A stretch of DNA of 45,212 nt from Fibrobacterota bacterium (GCA_023249635.1 JAHFCH010000025.1:1-45212); one strand, 5' to 3'. Counted from the stretch's first letter, positions 24,515 to 33,799 are shown. Translations and numbers: made by a program. The notes: generated from the sequence alone by a model not told the origin.

Positions 24515-26399
24515 GCGGGATGGCCACGGGGAAGAAGGCGCGGACAAACCTCTGTTCGAAAGAAGCGGCGGGATGTATACCGTTGATGCGGTCAAAGGTT
24601 ACCGGAAGCTGGCTAGCCGGATGTTTGCCAACGACGTGGGTCGTGCTTTCGAAGAGCTCGTTTCCAATGCCGTCGATGCCTATCCCCCGGATCTGGATCG
24701 GGAGAAAGTGCGCGTGGAGCTGGCCTTCGGAGAGAAATGCGCCTCTGTCACCGATTGGGGCGAGGGCATGAGCCTGGAGCGGGTGCGCTGTTTGCTTACC
24801 CTCGGCGGCACGGACAAGGGTTTTTCCGGGGATCGCATCGGCCGGTTCGGCGTGGGATTCTTCAGCCTATTCGACCCCGACTTGCAGACGGCAAAAGTTC
24901 GCGTCACCACCCGCTGCGAGGACCGACAGGCGGAAATCACCTTCACCGTTGGGGATCCGGCGGTCCCGCCGGCCATCGAGGCTCGAGCCCTGGACGAACC
25001 CTTGCCCTATGCGACGCGTATCGAGGTGACGTTCCGATCGGCGCGTTCCCCCGATGTTTGCAAACGTTGGATCGAGGGGAAGGCCGGCTTCTATCCCTAT
25101 GACATAACGATCAACAATCGCAAGCCGCTTTCCATCTGGAAGCGAGGCAAGCATACCCGCCTTTTCGACACAGGGTACATCAAAGGACGGATCTATTCCG
25201 CCGTTAAGACCGAGGTCCGGATCCTGTGCAGATACAATTACCTGCGCACGCTTATCCCTGACCAGATCGCCGACGAATGCGAAAGCGAGGGCGGGATCGA
25301 TTTCCTCGAGATGCCCAAGCTTCCCGAACTTTGCGTGGATCTCAACTGCAACCACCTGAATGTCATCCTGTCTCGGAATTCCTTCCCTTGGGACGCGGCG
25401 GCCTGTCGCATGGCCAAGGAACTTTCTTCCCTGCTGCGGGGCTGCCTGCTGCGCCGCTTGTCCGAGGAAAACCCGAGACTCCAGGTGAGGCATAGCCTGG
25501 TTTATGCGAATCAATATGTTTTCCGGCGCCGTCTGGGCCGGCTCGCCCGTGACATCCGCGGCGGCCGGTACGTTTCCGATGCCGCCAGCGTGGAATGCCG
25601 TTTGTTTGAAGAACGGCTGTTCACCCTGGAGGGGAAGCGCGGCTTGTTCTCCCTCATGGATATGTGCAAGCTAAAAACCTCGGGTCTCCCGCTTTTCTAT
25701 TGCGCGGAAATGCATTCGGTGAACTGGCTTAACCGCAGGTATCGGCATGATTTCGTCCTGGTCCTGTCCAAGTACCGGCCGCAAGGCATGCCTTCGGACT
25801 ACGTGGCCAAAGTCTTCCAGGCGGTATTCGGCGGATTCCAGGTTGACCTGGACCTAATCGGCCGCAATCCGGAATGGATCCGGAAGCTCGTCGAGGATGG
25901 AATCATAAAAGCCGAAGATCTTGCCAGCGATCTGCGTCTCAATTCCCGTCCACCTTCGGATCCGGAGGAACAACGGCTCCTGGAAGAACTTTCGGCTTGG
26001 TTACGGCGCGAGTCGGTGGCCCGGGTCCTGAGGTCTAATTTCCAATTTAGGGTGCAGGATGTCGACCTGGGACTGTTCGAAGCGAAAGGGCGCGATGCGA
26101 ATGTGTTGGCGGCCTTCTTCGATCACGAGGACAAGCTGCTGGTTCGTCCGCCTAAGGAAATCGACGCGGAGGCCCGTCTGAAAATCGGTCTCAACGCGGG
26201 TAACCCCCTATTCCAATCCCTGAAGTGGTCCCGGGAGTCCAACCGCGCGTACTACATGCTGGGTCTCATCGTGCATGAGTTGACCATGACCCAGCGGCTG
26301 GTGCCCCATTCGTGCAAGTTCTATTACGTCAAGCACAACGTGGAAACCGAGCTGATGGTCGCGCTGCAGGCCGAGTTGATGGGGGAGGCGGCTTCTTAG
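24507..26399 (+). CDS. HSP90-like GHKL ATPase (2)
   Basis: This is a 630-residue protein from ATG 24507, six bases after AAGGAG; an in-frame ATG at 24474 has no such site. The ATPase motifs are N-box FEELVSNAVDAY (E50, N54), G1 DWGEGM (83-88) and G2 GRFGVGFFS (112-120), as in HtpG-like proteins. The middle domain has LDRNSF-like CNHLNVILSRNSFPWD. The C-terminus is unassigned. It is only distantly related to its operon partner but shares the architecture. Convergent with ECF sigma 2, with 4 bp overlap of the stops. Confidence 0.8.
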   Translation: MNRRDGHGEEGADKPLFERSGGMYTVDAVKGYRKLASRMFANDVGRAFEELVSNAVDAYPPDLDREKVRVELAFGEKCASVTDWGEGMSLERVRCLLTLGGTDKGFSGDRIGRFGVGFFSLFDPDLQTAKVRVTTRCEDRQAEITFTVGDPAVPPAIEARALDEPLPYATRIEVTFRSARSPDVCKRWIEGKAGFYPYDITINNRKPLSIWKRGKHTRLFDTGYIKGRIYSAVKTEVRILCRYNYLRTLIPDQIADECESEGGIDFLEMPKLPELCVDLNCNHLNVILSRNSFPWDAAACRMAKELSSLLRGCLLRRLSEENPRLQVRHSLVYANQYVFRRRLGRLARDIRGGRYVSDAASVECRLFEERLFTLEGKRGLFSLMDMCKLKTSGLPLFYCAEMHSVNWLNRRYRHDFVLVLSKYRPQGMPSDYVAKVFQAVFGGFQVDLDLIGRNPEWIRKLVEDGIIKAEDLASDLRLNSRPPSDPEEQRLLEELSAWLRRESVARVLRSNFQFRVQDVDLGLFEAKGRDANVLAAFFDHEDKLLVRPPKEIDAEARLKIGLNAGNPLFQSLKWSRESNRAYYMLGLIVHELTMTQRLVPHSCKFYYVKHNVETELMVALQAELMGEAAS

Positions 26400-27055
26400 G
26401 CCATCGCCGGCAACGCATCGTGCTCGAAAGCTTCGCTCCCTTCCCAGAGCTCCTGCAGGTCGGAAGGTTGTTCCACCCTGGCCAGTACCAATTCGCGGAA
26501 GCGGATAATGGCTTTCCAAATGGTCTGCCGCGATATTTTCAATTTCTGCGCGACTTCCATCTGGGTACACCCCTCCAAGAAAATAAGCTGAAGGATAAGG
26601 CGGGTGCGATTATCCGCGAGGCGCAGCAGCCTTTCCACCCAGGCCGAGGCGCGATCCCGTTCGACATTGCGCTGAGCCGCCCCGGCAAGGCCGATGTCCT
26701 GCGCAAGCTCCGCTTCCTTCTCGCGATGTGTCCGCTGCCGCTCGTGCAGATGGTAACAGCCGTTCCGTGTGATGGTATAGATCCAGGTACGGACGCCCGC
26801 GTTTCCGCCGCGACGGGATTTTCCGCGGAACGCATGCAGGTTCCGGTGGACGCCGATAAATGCGTCTTGGACCATATCTTTCGCGTCGTCATCGGATCCG
26901 GTCCACCTGCATGCGAAGCGGTGCAAGGGTTCCGCCAGATCCTGGTAAAGCTTTTCGGAATCTTGGCCGCCTGACCGAATTCGGGCGGGAAGGGAAAAGG
27001 CTTGCGCGTTGCGCACGGGCTGATGGGGGCGGGAAGTCTGATTTGATTTGCGCAT
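26396..27055 (-). CDS. ECF-type RNA polymerase sigma factor (2)
   Basis: This is a 219-residue protein. Sigma-2 (about 35-110) has DDDAKDMVQDAFIGVHRNLHAF and TWIYTITRNGCYHL. Sigma-4 (about 140-195) has CTQMEVAQKLKISRQTIWKA. A 30-residue unstructured N-terminal extension and a 25-residue C-terminal acidic extension flank them. AGGAG precedes ATG 27055 by seven bases. A close match to a sigma-54 promoter lies 37 bp upstream of the start, and the sigma-54 activator gene is the next gene upstream. The two sigma layers are therefore probably in series. Confidence 0.9.
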   Translation of the reverse strand: MRKSNQTSRPHQPVRNAQAFSLPARIRSGGQDSEKLYQDLAEPLHRFACRWTGSDDDAKDMVQDAFIGVHRNLHAFRGKSRRGGNAGVRTWIYTITRNGCYHLHERQRTHREKEAELAQDIGLAGAAQRNVERDRASAWVERLLRLADNRTRLILQLIFLEGCTQMEVAQKLKISRQTIWKAIIRFRELVLARVEQPSDLQELWEGSEAFEHDALPAMA

Positions 27056-27090
27056 GCATTGCTCCTGGTTTTTTGGTACCGAGGTTCAAT

Positions 27091-27105
27091 GGCAATGGCT
27101 GTGCC
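27091..27105 (-). promoter_or_regulatory. Sigma-54 (-24/-12) promoter for ECF sigma 2
   Basis: Read on the minus strand, the sequence is cGGCACAGCCATTGCC. GG (27105-27104) and GC (27093-27092) are exactly 10 bp apart, matching TGGCAC-N5-TTGC at nearly all key positions. A start site near 27080 would give a ~25-nt leader holding AGGAG at 27062-27066. This is the only such match I found beside a start codon in this region. Confidence 0.65.
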
Positions 27106-27257
27106 GTGCAGAATAAGGAAGCAAAAGGCCGAAACCGTAAGGTTTTGGACCCTTACCACATGTCTATCAGGAGCAGGAATATTCTTGAATGTTCTTGGAT
27201 ATTCCGCAGCGACGTCAGAAGCCGCCTGCGAAGGAAGACCGGAAGGCGATCTGCGTC

Positions 27258-29513
27258 TCAACCTGCCGCTTGGAAGCGGGTTGTTCGATGCCGGAGAGGA
27301 GCAGCGAACTCGCGCAGCAGTTTTTTCTGATCGGAGGATAGATCGGTGACCAAGGGGCTATCGTGCTGCAACGCCGGTTTCAAGGTTTTGTCGATGAATC
27401 CCCAGAGTTCAGTAGTCGCAGGCGTGCCGCTCTGCGTGTAGAACCCGAGGACCATTGCCGCCGATTTCCGGTCGAAGCGACCCTTGGCAGGGCGCGCCGA
27501 GAGATGGACCAATAAACGTTGTACTGCTTCCGCATCGTCATGGGGTCGGATAGGCTTATGCCCATTGTTTGCGGAAGCGATGGGAGTGGGTCCGGAATCG
27601 CCGGGAATGGCAAATGCGGACCTCTTGCGGATGATAGAATCGATATCCGCATCGCTTAAGGTGGGTTCGGATTCTCCATCTTTCTGCCTCACCTTTAACT
27701 TGAAAATGGCATCGGTGCAGAGTGAACGGACATCTCGGTAATTTCCCGGCAATTTCACCCTGCCGGGGTCCAGGAAAGCATTCAGGATATTCCGATAGCG
27801 TGGATCCGTAATCGGCCCGAGGAAGGGCGCGTTATAAGTTTGCTTCGAGTGCTCCCATAACCGCGTGAATGCGCTTCTTAGCGCCTCGGGAACGCTCGCC
27901 AATGGCCTCAATTCCATCACGAAGAAGCTCAAGCGATGGAAAAAATCCTCAGCCAACCGGGATTCCCGGAGCATCTTCTGGACTTGCACATTGGTAGCCA
28001 CGATGATCCGCGCCATGAAAGTAATCGGCTCGGCGCCGCCCAGGGGAATGAATTGGTGGGGAGATTCGAATACCTTGAGAAGCAATGCCTGGCAATCCAG
28101 CGGCATATGGTGGATCTCATCCAGGAATACCGTTCCCATGGAAGTCCGGTTCGCGCTCCTCGGGGTTGGCATGGATGCGCGTTCCAGGATTCCCTTTTTT
28201 GCCTTTCCTGCGCCCGTAAATGCCCCCGCGGTGTGACCGAAGATTTCCGAGCGGACCATGTTTGTATCCCCTCCGAATTGGGCACAGTTCAAATCCAAAA
28301 AGGTCCTCTCATCCTGCCCCAGAATGCTCTTGTGGATATGGCGCGCCAAGGTCGTTTTCCCGCAACCGCTGGGGCCGACGATGAAGAGCGGGTTCGAGGG
28401 CCCGGACATGGTCTCCACCCGGATTTTCAATTGCTCCCGATCTTCGTCCTTCATCAGCAGGAGAAGCTCCTCTTCGATGTCATAAAGATTTATTTTGATG
28501 GATTCTCCGCTGGGTCTTTTCACTCGCGGGGTTACGGGAGGGACTTTGGATCCAGCCGGTCTCCGGACCTGAACCGCATCCATGGCATTCCCCAATCCCT
28601 CCAAATCCAAACCCTTGCCGTTCCGCAGGCTTGCGATCTCCCTGCCGACGACCTGCTCCAGCCTCATCCAATCTGCTTGTCCCTCGGCGGACCTTTCATC
28701 CGAAGGCTGGTTCCGCAACCGGTTCAGGCAATCTTTAACCAATCGCAGGCTATCTTCACGGTTATGATAGGCGCCCGCCAAATCTAGGCTGAAGCCAGCT
28801 CCCATCCTTTTGCGCGATTCGAAAAAAAGGGCCAGCAGGCATCCAGCCCATACATCATTTTCGCTGCCCAAATCTTGTAAGCCGGACTTCCCCGTCAAGC
28901 GATAATGGGCTGCCGGTTTGTAACCGGTCATTAGGGCATTCGCTTGGGCATCATGCCGCGCAAGTCGCCATAAATAGTGATAATTGCCCCCGTCGACGGA
29001 GAGCGTTCCGATCTCGGTCAGGAACAATCGTTCACTGCTCAACCATCCATGAATCCGCGATTCCCTGGGAATCAAGTAGCTGGCGGACGATCCAATCCGG
29101 TAGCGCCCATCCAGAAATAGATAGAGGGCGCTCAGCAGATCGTATCCGCTCTTGATTTTGGAGGAAGCCCACAGATTCGGGTTCAATGAGACCTGCCTGC
29201 AGATCCATCCCCAGGCATAGCCACCGGACTCGATCCTTCCAGTCCGAGGCTTATTGACGATTGGATCCCCGTCGGCCAGGATGAATTCATGCAGCGCTGA
29301 GGCTGCGACCCATTCGGGATCCAAGTAGGGATGATAGAGTTCAAGACTGGAGGGCCCGGTGTCATCTGTCCCCGCCATCCGGATGCAGAAATCCCACTCG
29401 TATTCCGGTTTTACCTGGCCAGGGTCCGGGGAAAATCCCGCCGCACTCGAAAGAATTTCGGCCAGTTTCTTCCAATCCGGCAAATTCCACGCGGACATCA
29501 TCGTTCGGCTCAT
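27258..29513 (-). CDS. Sigma-54-dependent AAA+ activator with novel N-terminal domain
   Basis: This is a 751-residue protein. The AAA+ domain (about 355-600) has Walker A GPSGCGKT (380-387), an intact GAFTGA loop (430-435) that contacts sigma-54, Walker B VFLDEI (463-468) and an AEDFFHRLSFFVMELRPL segment (521-538), as in NtrC-type activators. Residues 1-330 replace the usual receiver/GAF/PAS sensor with an unrecognised domain. I see no Fis-type helix-turn-helix at the C-terminus. It may act without specific DNA binding or through a partner. The ATG overlaps the stop of the propeller gene (ATGA), making that protein a likely sensor partner. The probable target is the promoter at 27091-27105. 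Confidence 0.85.
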   Translation of the reverse strand: MSRTMMSAWNLPDWKKLAEILSSAAGFSPDPGQVKPEYEWDFCIRMAGTDDTGPSSLELYHPYLDPEWVAASALHEFILADGDPIVNKPRTGRIESGGYAWGWICRQVSLNPNLWASSKIKSGYDLLSALYLFLDGRYRIGSSASYLIPRESRIHGWLSSERLFLTEIGTLSVDGGNYHYLWRLARHDAQANALMTGYKPAAHYRLTGKSGLQDLGSENDVWAGCLLALFFESRKRMGAGFSLDLAGAYHNREDSLRLVKDCLNRLRNQPSDERSAEGQADWMRLEQVVGREIASLRNGKGLDLEGLGNAMDAVQVRRPAGSKVPPVTPRVKRPSGESIKINLYDIEEELLLLMKDEDREQLKIRVETMSGPSNPLFIVGPSGCGKTTLARHIHKSILGQDERTFLDLNCAQFGGDTNMVRSEIFGHTAGAFTGAGKAKKGILERASMPTPRSANRTSMGTVFLDEIHHMPLDCQALLLKVFESPHQFIPLGGAEPITFMARIIVATNVQVQKMLRESRLAEDFFHRLSFFVMELRPLASVPEALRSAFTRLWEHSKQTYNAPFLGPITDPRYRNILNAFLDPGRVKLPGNYRDVRSLCTDAIFKLKVRQKDGESEPTLSDADIDSIIRKRSAFAIPGDSGPTPIASANNGHKPIRPHDDAEAVQRLLVHLSARPAKGRFDRKSAAMVLGFYTQSGTPATTELWGFIDKTLKPALQHDSPLVTDLSSDQKKLLREFAAPLRHRTTRFQAAG

Positions 29514-30898
29514 TCTGAAGGCCGAGGGATATTCGCCTTCGGCGTATCCTCATGCAAGGGATCCGGCAGGATGGCGACCTTGCCGTGATGGGTGCCCAAA
29601 CCGCGGGACAGGTATTTGGAACGCCTGTATAGGAATTTGCTGAAGAGCTCCCGGCTGGGGCTTCTGAGGGGCAATTGCCTTTTATCCAGAACCTTAAGCG
29701 TGTCCTTATCCAGCACGTACATCCGATTCAATCCCCGGTGGCAGGCATAGATGATTCTTTCTACGGGGTCGGGGGCCAGGGTGAAAAAACCGCCGCGCGT
29801 GCCCGCTTCCGTGGCGATGAAGGAAGCCAGGTAATGTTGATGGATGTCCATCTGCGGGCGGTCGAACCCCTTCATGCCGGTCCCATGGGAGATTTGCCAG
29901 GAACGGTAATCGGCGAGGAAATAGAGCCAACGTTTCCAAAAAGGCGGCAGCTCGATCCGGGTTTGTTTTTCGATGGCGCCTGTATGCAGATTGATTTTCA
30001 TTACGCTGCCGGGTACGCCGTACGCGCCATAGAAATACGGGTAGTCGACGAAAGTATCGACGGGGGCGTGGTTGGCGATAAACAACGCGTAATGGAAAGT
30101 CTTGATGTTCAGCGGCTTGGATTCGCCCAGGGTGTATAGGGAAAGGACATTGTCCTGGATTTTGAAGGCATTTCCAAAGGACATGAAATTGAAAGAGGGG
30201 CGCGCAATCGTCAACCTGCCGAGGGGATCGATGTATTCGCAATGATGTCCGCTGCGATACCCGTCGCCCGCCTGGTAAAGCAATTCAACGGTATCGATAC
30301 CCGTTTTCTTGAACACGAAAATGCATTTGGCCAAGGCATCATCGACAATGATGTAGTCGCCTTTGGTGGTGACTTGGTGCAGGTATTTCGGGGGTTCCGG
30401 CTTGAGCCGTTTTTCGGATGTTCCATTCCATTCATTGGGGCCGAAGTAGGAGAAATTATGGAGAACCTTCATTTCTCCCGTCAGCAGGTTCACTTTGATC
30501 AGGCGCAGGTTGAAATGGGTTACGATGTGATTTCCGTCGCCGGGTGTGTCGTTATCCCCCCAGAAGTCGAAGAAATCGGTGGTGGATTCCGGACCTCCGC
30601 TGGTCATACCCAGATTGCTGAAATTGTTGATGATGCGGGGATTTTCCAGATCATATCCGGAATGATCGGCTTTAAGGGGAAAGACGTAAATCTGCGCGGT
30701 GTTCGAACAGGATAATACCAGGTGCCGTTTATTCGGCGACTGCTTCACGAAGTGGGGCGAGCCTCCCATGCCGTAAGGGAATTCGTGATAGTAAGGCTTT
30801 TCGCCATTCCCATTGAGAGGGATTTGCAGGATCCCCCCCGATCCTCCCAGGGTATTGAGCATGCCGCCGTCGCAGGCAACGTACAAATACTTACGCAT
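29510..30898 (-). CDS. Beta-propeller-like protein, uncharacterised
   Basis: This is a 462-residue protein from ATG 30898, with AAGGGA seven bases upstream. It begins MRKYLYVACDGGMLNTLGG and contains repeated beta-strand blocks of propeller type: KRHLVLSCSNTAQIYVFPL, YIIVDDALAKCIFVFKKTG, IIYACHRGLNRMYVLDKDT. There is no signal peptide, so it is probably cytoplasmic. It has His/Asp-rich loops (HHCEYIDPLG) that could bind a ligand or metal. Fused by ATGA overlap to the sigma-54 activator gene, it is best read as that activator's sensor or regulator. Enzymatic activity cannot be excluded. Confidence 0.7.
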   Translation of the reverse strand: MRKYLYVACDGGMLNTLGGSGGILQIPLNGNGEKPYYHEFPYGMGGSPHFVKQSPNKRHLVLSCSNTAQIYVFPLKADHSGYDLENPRIINNFSNLGMTSGGPESTTDFFDFWGDNDTPGDGNHIVTHFNLRLIKVNLLTGEMKVLHNFSYFGPNEWNGTSEKRLKPEPPKYLHQVTTKGDYIIVDDALAKCIFVFKKTGIDTVELLYQAGDGYRSGHHCEYIDPLGRLTIARPSFNFMSFGNAFKIQDNVLSLYTLGESKPLNIKTFHYALFIANHAPVDTFVDYPYFYGAYGVPGSVMKINLHTGAIEKQTRIELPPFWKRWLYFLADYRSWQISHGTGMKGFDRPQMDIHQHYLASFIATEAGTRGGFFTLAPDPVERIIYACHRGLNRMYVLDKDTLKVLDKRQLPLRSPSRELFSKFLYRRSKYLSRGLGTHHGKVAILPDPLHEDTPKANIPRPSE

Positions 30899-30985
30899 CG
30901 CTGTCCCTTGATAGGAATCCGGCTGCAAATAATAGTAATCGATTCATCCCGTATTATATTTGGAGTCCAACCCCGGAGGTTTGTC
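30899..30985. promoter_or_regulatory. Divergent promoter region
   Basis: This 87-bp gap between the propeller operon (minus) and the AAA+-RyR gene (plus) contains an AT-rich core (30926-30960). A perfect TATAAT lies on the minus strand at 30953-30958 and TATTAT on the plus strand at 30952-30957. Neither has an obvious -35 partner, so activator or alternative-sigma control is possible. Confidence 0.35.
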
Positions 30986-33724
30986 ATGGCGGAGATCACA
31001 GGTAAATCCGACGCCAGAGTCCTGATAACCGGAGACGTTCTCAAGGAGACCCGCATCTTTCAAGGCGAGAGGGTATCACCATTCTCGACGGCTCGTCTGG
31101 GAACGACTTTGCGCCAAGGGTTTGGAAACTCCTCTTATCTGCATGAGCTTGTGCAGGGGATCTGCGATGATTTCACCAGCCTTAAGAGTGGCCTCGAAGC
31201 TTCGCCAAAGTCCGGGGAACCAACCGCTTCCATACCTTGGCCCCGCATTTCCTTGGCTTATGGCTTGAAGCAGGAGAGCTTCGGCAACCTTCCCCAGCAT
31301 TTGCACAGCATGGAATATTGGAAGCCTTTCCCCGCCTCCGGCACGGACAAACGTATCTGGCGCATGGAAAAATCCCCCGGATACGGCACCCAATTGGCTG
31401 AGGGACCATGGGAATTGCCTATCTCGGCGGCGGCTCGGGAGGATTGCGATCTCTTGGTCGTGGATGATGTGGGGCTCGCATTCCGGAACCATCTGCAGAA
31501 AGCCGCCTGGCCGCCTTTCCTTTCTTCGACGCAGTCCAAGCCGCCCCGCTGGATCCTTTGCAAAACCTCGCTCCCGCTCGCAGGCAACGAATTCCTGCGC
31601 GCCCTGAACAGGCATGCCGACCGTTTGGTCCTGCTCCTGGATGCGGAAGACATCCGCAAGGCGGAAGTGCGCATCACCCGTGCCGTGTCCTGGGAGCGCA
31701 CCGCTCTCGATCTAATCAAGGAGTTGCGGGAAAATCCGATCCTGGGTCCCTTGCTGCAGTGCCGGCACCTTTTCATCAAGATAGGGCTGGAGGGAGTCCT
31801 GCACGTAGAACCGAAGCCTTCCGGAAAACCGAGATGCACCTTGTATTTCGATCCGGATCGGTTGGAAGGGGACTTCCAAGACGAGCATACCGGTATCGTA
31901 TTCGGGGCCACTACTTCTTTGGCTTCGTCCCTTTTGCTTCTGCTTGTGCGTCATGCCCAAGCGGCGCCCATCCCCCCGGACCTGGATACGTCCGTCAAGG
32001 ATGCCTTAACCGGAGGTCTGTGCTCGGCCCGCCATGCTCTGGCGCATGGACGGGGCAGCGTGGATTGGGATCAAGCGCCGGCGTTGGACCTATCCGGAAT
32101 GAGCCGGGAAATCACCCTGCGAGCCGGAATCATTCCCGCTGACCAGGCGCGTAAGAGGGGTTGGGAACCGGAGCAAGCCCTTACCTTGGGGACGGCGGCC
32201 ATCCCCTGGGAACAAGATGCATACCGCGTGGAGACCTGGACCATCCTGGCCGCCAATCACGGGGATCCGGAAGCGCACAATATCCCTATGCACGGCGTGG
32301 CCGCCCGGGTAGCGGTGCAAGGCCCCGCCGCACTGCTCGACGTGCCCAGGCTCGCCTTCCGGAAGCTGCTCACCGTTGATCGATCGGAAATCGAAAACCT
32401 GCGCAATGTCAAGTCCCTGATGAAAGTTTACCGGAACGTCCCGAACTCCAGCCCACCCCTCAACCTCGGCGTCTTCGGTGCGCCCGGCTCGGGCAAATCC
32501 TTCGCGGTGCAGCAGATCGCGTTGGCCGTATTCGGCGATGGCGTGCCGTTCCTGGAGTACAATCTGTCGCAATTGGAATCGTCCGGGGATTTGGATGGGG
32601 CGTTCCAGCAAATACGGGATCAGGCGATCTACGGCAGGACTCCGGTGGTTTTCTGGGACGAATTCGATGCGGGATATTACAAGTGGTTGCAATATTTCCT
32701 GGCTCCGATGCAAGACGGCACCTTCCAGGTAGGTCAGGCCACCCACCTGATCGGCAAGTGCATTTTCGTCTTCGCGGGAGGCGTCAGCGACAGCTTCAAG
32801 ACCTTCGGCCCAACCCGGATCCAATTCGATGAAGGCGAAGCGGGAGAGCGGGACTTCGCACGGGCGGAAAAGGAATTCCGGGACAAAAAGGGACCGGATT
32901 TCGCCAGCCGGCTTTCCGGCTATATGGACGTGCTCGGTCCGAACCCCAAAAATGATTTGGACACATGCTTCCCCATCCGCCGCGCCATCCTGTTGCGCCG
33001 GTTGTTGGGGTTCGGCGACCGCCAACTGGTGGAAATGGACCGGGGCCTTCTCAGCGCTTTGCTGCGGGTGGGCAAGTACAAGCATGGCAACCGCTCCCTG
33101 GCCAAGATCGCGGACATGCTCAAGAACCATGGATCGCAAGGCAGGCTCCTGCGTTCCGACCTGCCGCCCCCGGACGTCATCTCCCTGCATGCCGACCTCA
33201 AGGAAATCGAGACCCTGGCCTCGCGCGATAACGAATTCCGGAAGCAGGCCGCAGCCCTGGCGCCCGTTGTGCATGAAAGCTACCGGGCCCAGTGCAAGCA
33301 GGACGGCAATACCATGGATTTCGACATGGATTTCGACCAATTGCCCGAGCATGTCAAGGCCGACAACGTCGATGCCGCTGCACGCATCCCTTGGCTGCTC
33401 AGCCTGGCCGGCCTCATGCTGGGTCCGGCCAATACTCCCGACGTCCTGTCCCGGCCCCAACTCGAAGAAATCCTGCTCAAGCGGATCGAGCTTCTGGCGG
33501 AAGCGGAACACGATGGTTGGATGGAGTCCCGCCGACGGAATGGATGGGTTTACGGCGAGAAGAGGGACAATGAGAAGCGCATCCATCCCTTGATGATCAA
33601 TTACCGCTTTCTCCCCGAGTCGGAGAAAAAGAAGGACAGGGATAACGTGATGAATATTCCAGGGGTCGTGGGTAAGGCGAAGTTCGCGGTGGCTTGGGAG
33701 AAGAGCCATAACCGGGCGGTTTAG
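30986..33724 (+). CDS. Ribokinase-like - AAA+ - RyR protein
   Basis: This is a 912-residue protein. ATG 30986 follows GGAGGT at five bases, which excludes the longer upstream frame that overlaps the propeller gene. Residues 1-330 resemble a PfkB/ribokinase fold (VLITGDVLKETRIFQGERV at the start; ITRAVSWERTALDLIKEL; FIKIGLEGVL), although the catalytic GxGD is replaced around HTGIVFGATT. The AAA+ domain has Walker A GAPGSGKS (498-505) and Walker B VVFWDEFD (554-561). The C-terminus (about 765-905) is a RyR domain (VVHESYRAQ, AEAEHDGWMESRRRNGW). It shares the RyR domain with the RelA fusion, so both may recognise the same ligand. Divergent from the propeller/activator operon. Confidence 0.8.
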   Translation: MAEITGKSDARVLITGDVLKETRIFQGERVSPFSTARLGTTLRQGFGNSSYLHELVQGICDDFTSLKSGLEASPKSGEPTASIPWPRISLAYGLKQESFGNLPQHLHSMEYWKPFPASGTDKRIWRMEKSPGYGTQLAEGPWELPISAAAREDCDLLVVDDVGLAFRNHLQKAAWPPFLSSTQSKPPRWILCKTSLPLAGNEFLRALNRHADRLVLLLDAEDIRKAEVRITRAVSWERTALDLIKELRENPILGPLLQCRHLFIKIGLEGVLHVEPKPSGKPRCTLYFDPDRLEGDFQDEHTGIVFGATTSLASSLLLLLVRHAQAAPIPPDLDTSVKDALTGGLCSARHALAHGRGSVDWDQAPALDLSGMSREITLRAGIIPADQARKRGWEPEQALTLGTAAIPWEQDAYRVETWTILAANHGDPEAHNIPMHGVAARVAVQGPAALLDVPRLAFRKLLTVDRSEIENLRNVKSLMKVYRNVPNSSPPLNLGVFGAPGSGKSFAVQQIALAVFGDGVPFLEYNLSQLESSGDLDGAFQQIRDQAIYGRTPVVFWDEFDAGYYKWLQYFLAPMQDGTFQVGQATHLIGKCIFVFAGGVSDSFKTFGPTRIQFDEGEAGERDFARAEKEFRDKKGPDFASRLSGYMDVLGPNPKNDLDTCFPIRRAILLRRLLGFGDRQLVEMDRGLLSALLRVGKYKHGNRSLAKIADMLKNHGSQGRLLRSDLPPPDVISLHADLKEIETLASRDNEFRKQAAALAPVVHESYRAQCKQDGNTMDFDMDFDQLPEHVKADNVDAAARIPWLLSLAGLMLGPANTPDVLSRPQLEEILLKRIELLAEAEHDGWMESRRRNGWVYGEKRDNEKRIHPLMINYRFLPESEKKKDRDNVMNIPGVVGKAKFAVAWEKSHNRAV

Positions 33725-33799
33725 GCTTACAGTAAGTTCTCGAAGGCAGGGGAGCAGCCGCCGGGCGCCGTAGGGAAGCACGTCTATAAAGAGCATTTT

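Noticed and set aside
32090-33796. Long minus-strand open frame (568 codons) opposite the AAA+-RyR gene
   Set aside because: Antisense shadow of a clear coding frame; no Shine-Dalgarno and no recognisable domain.
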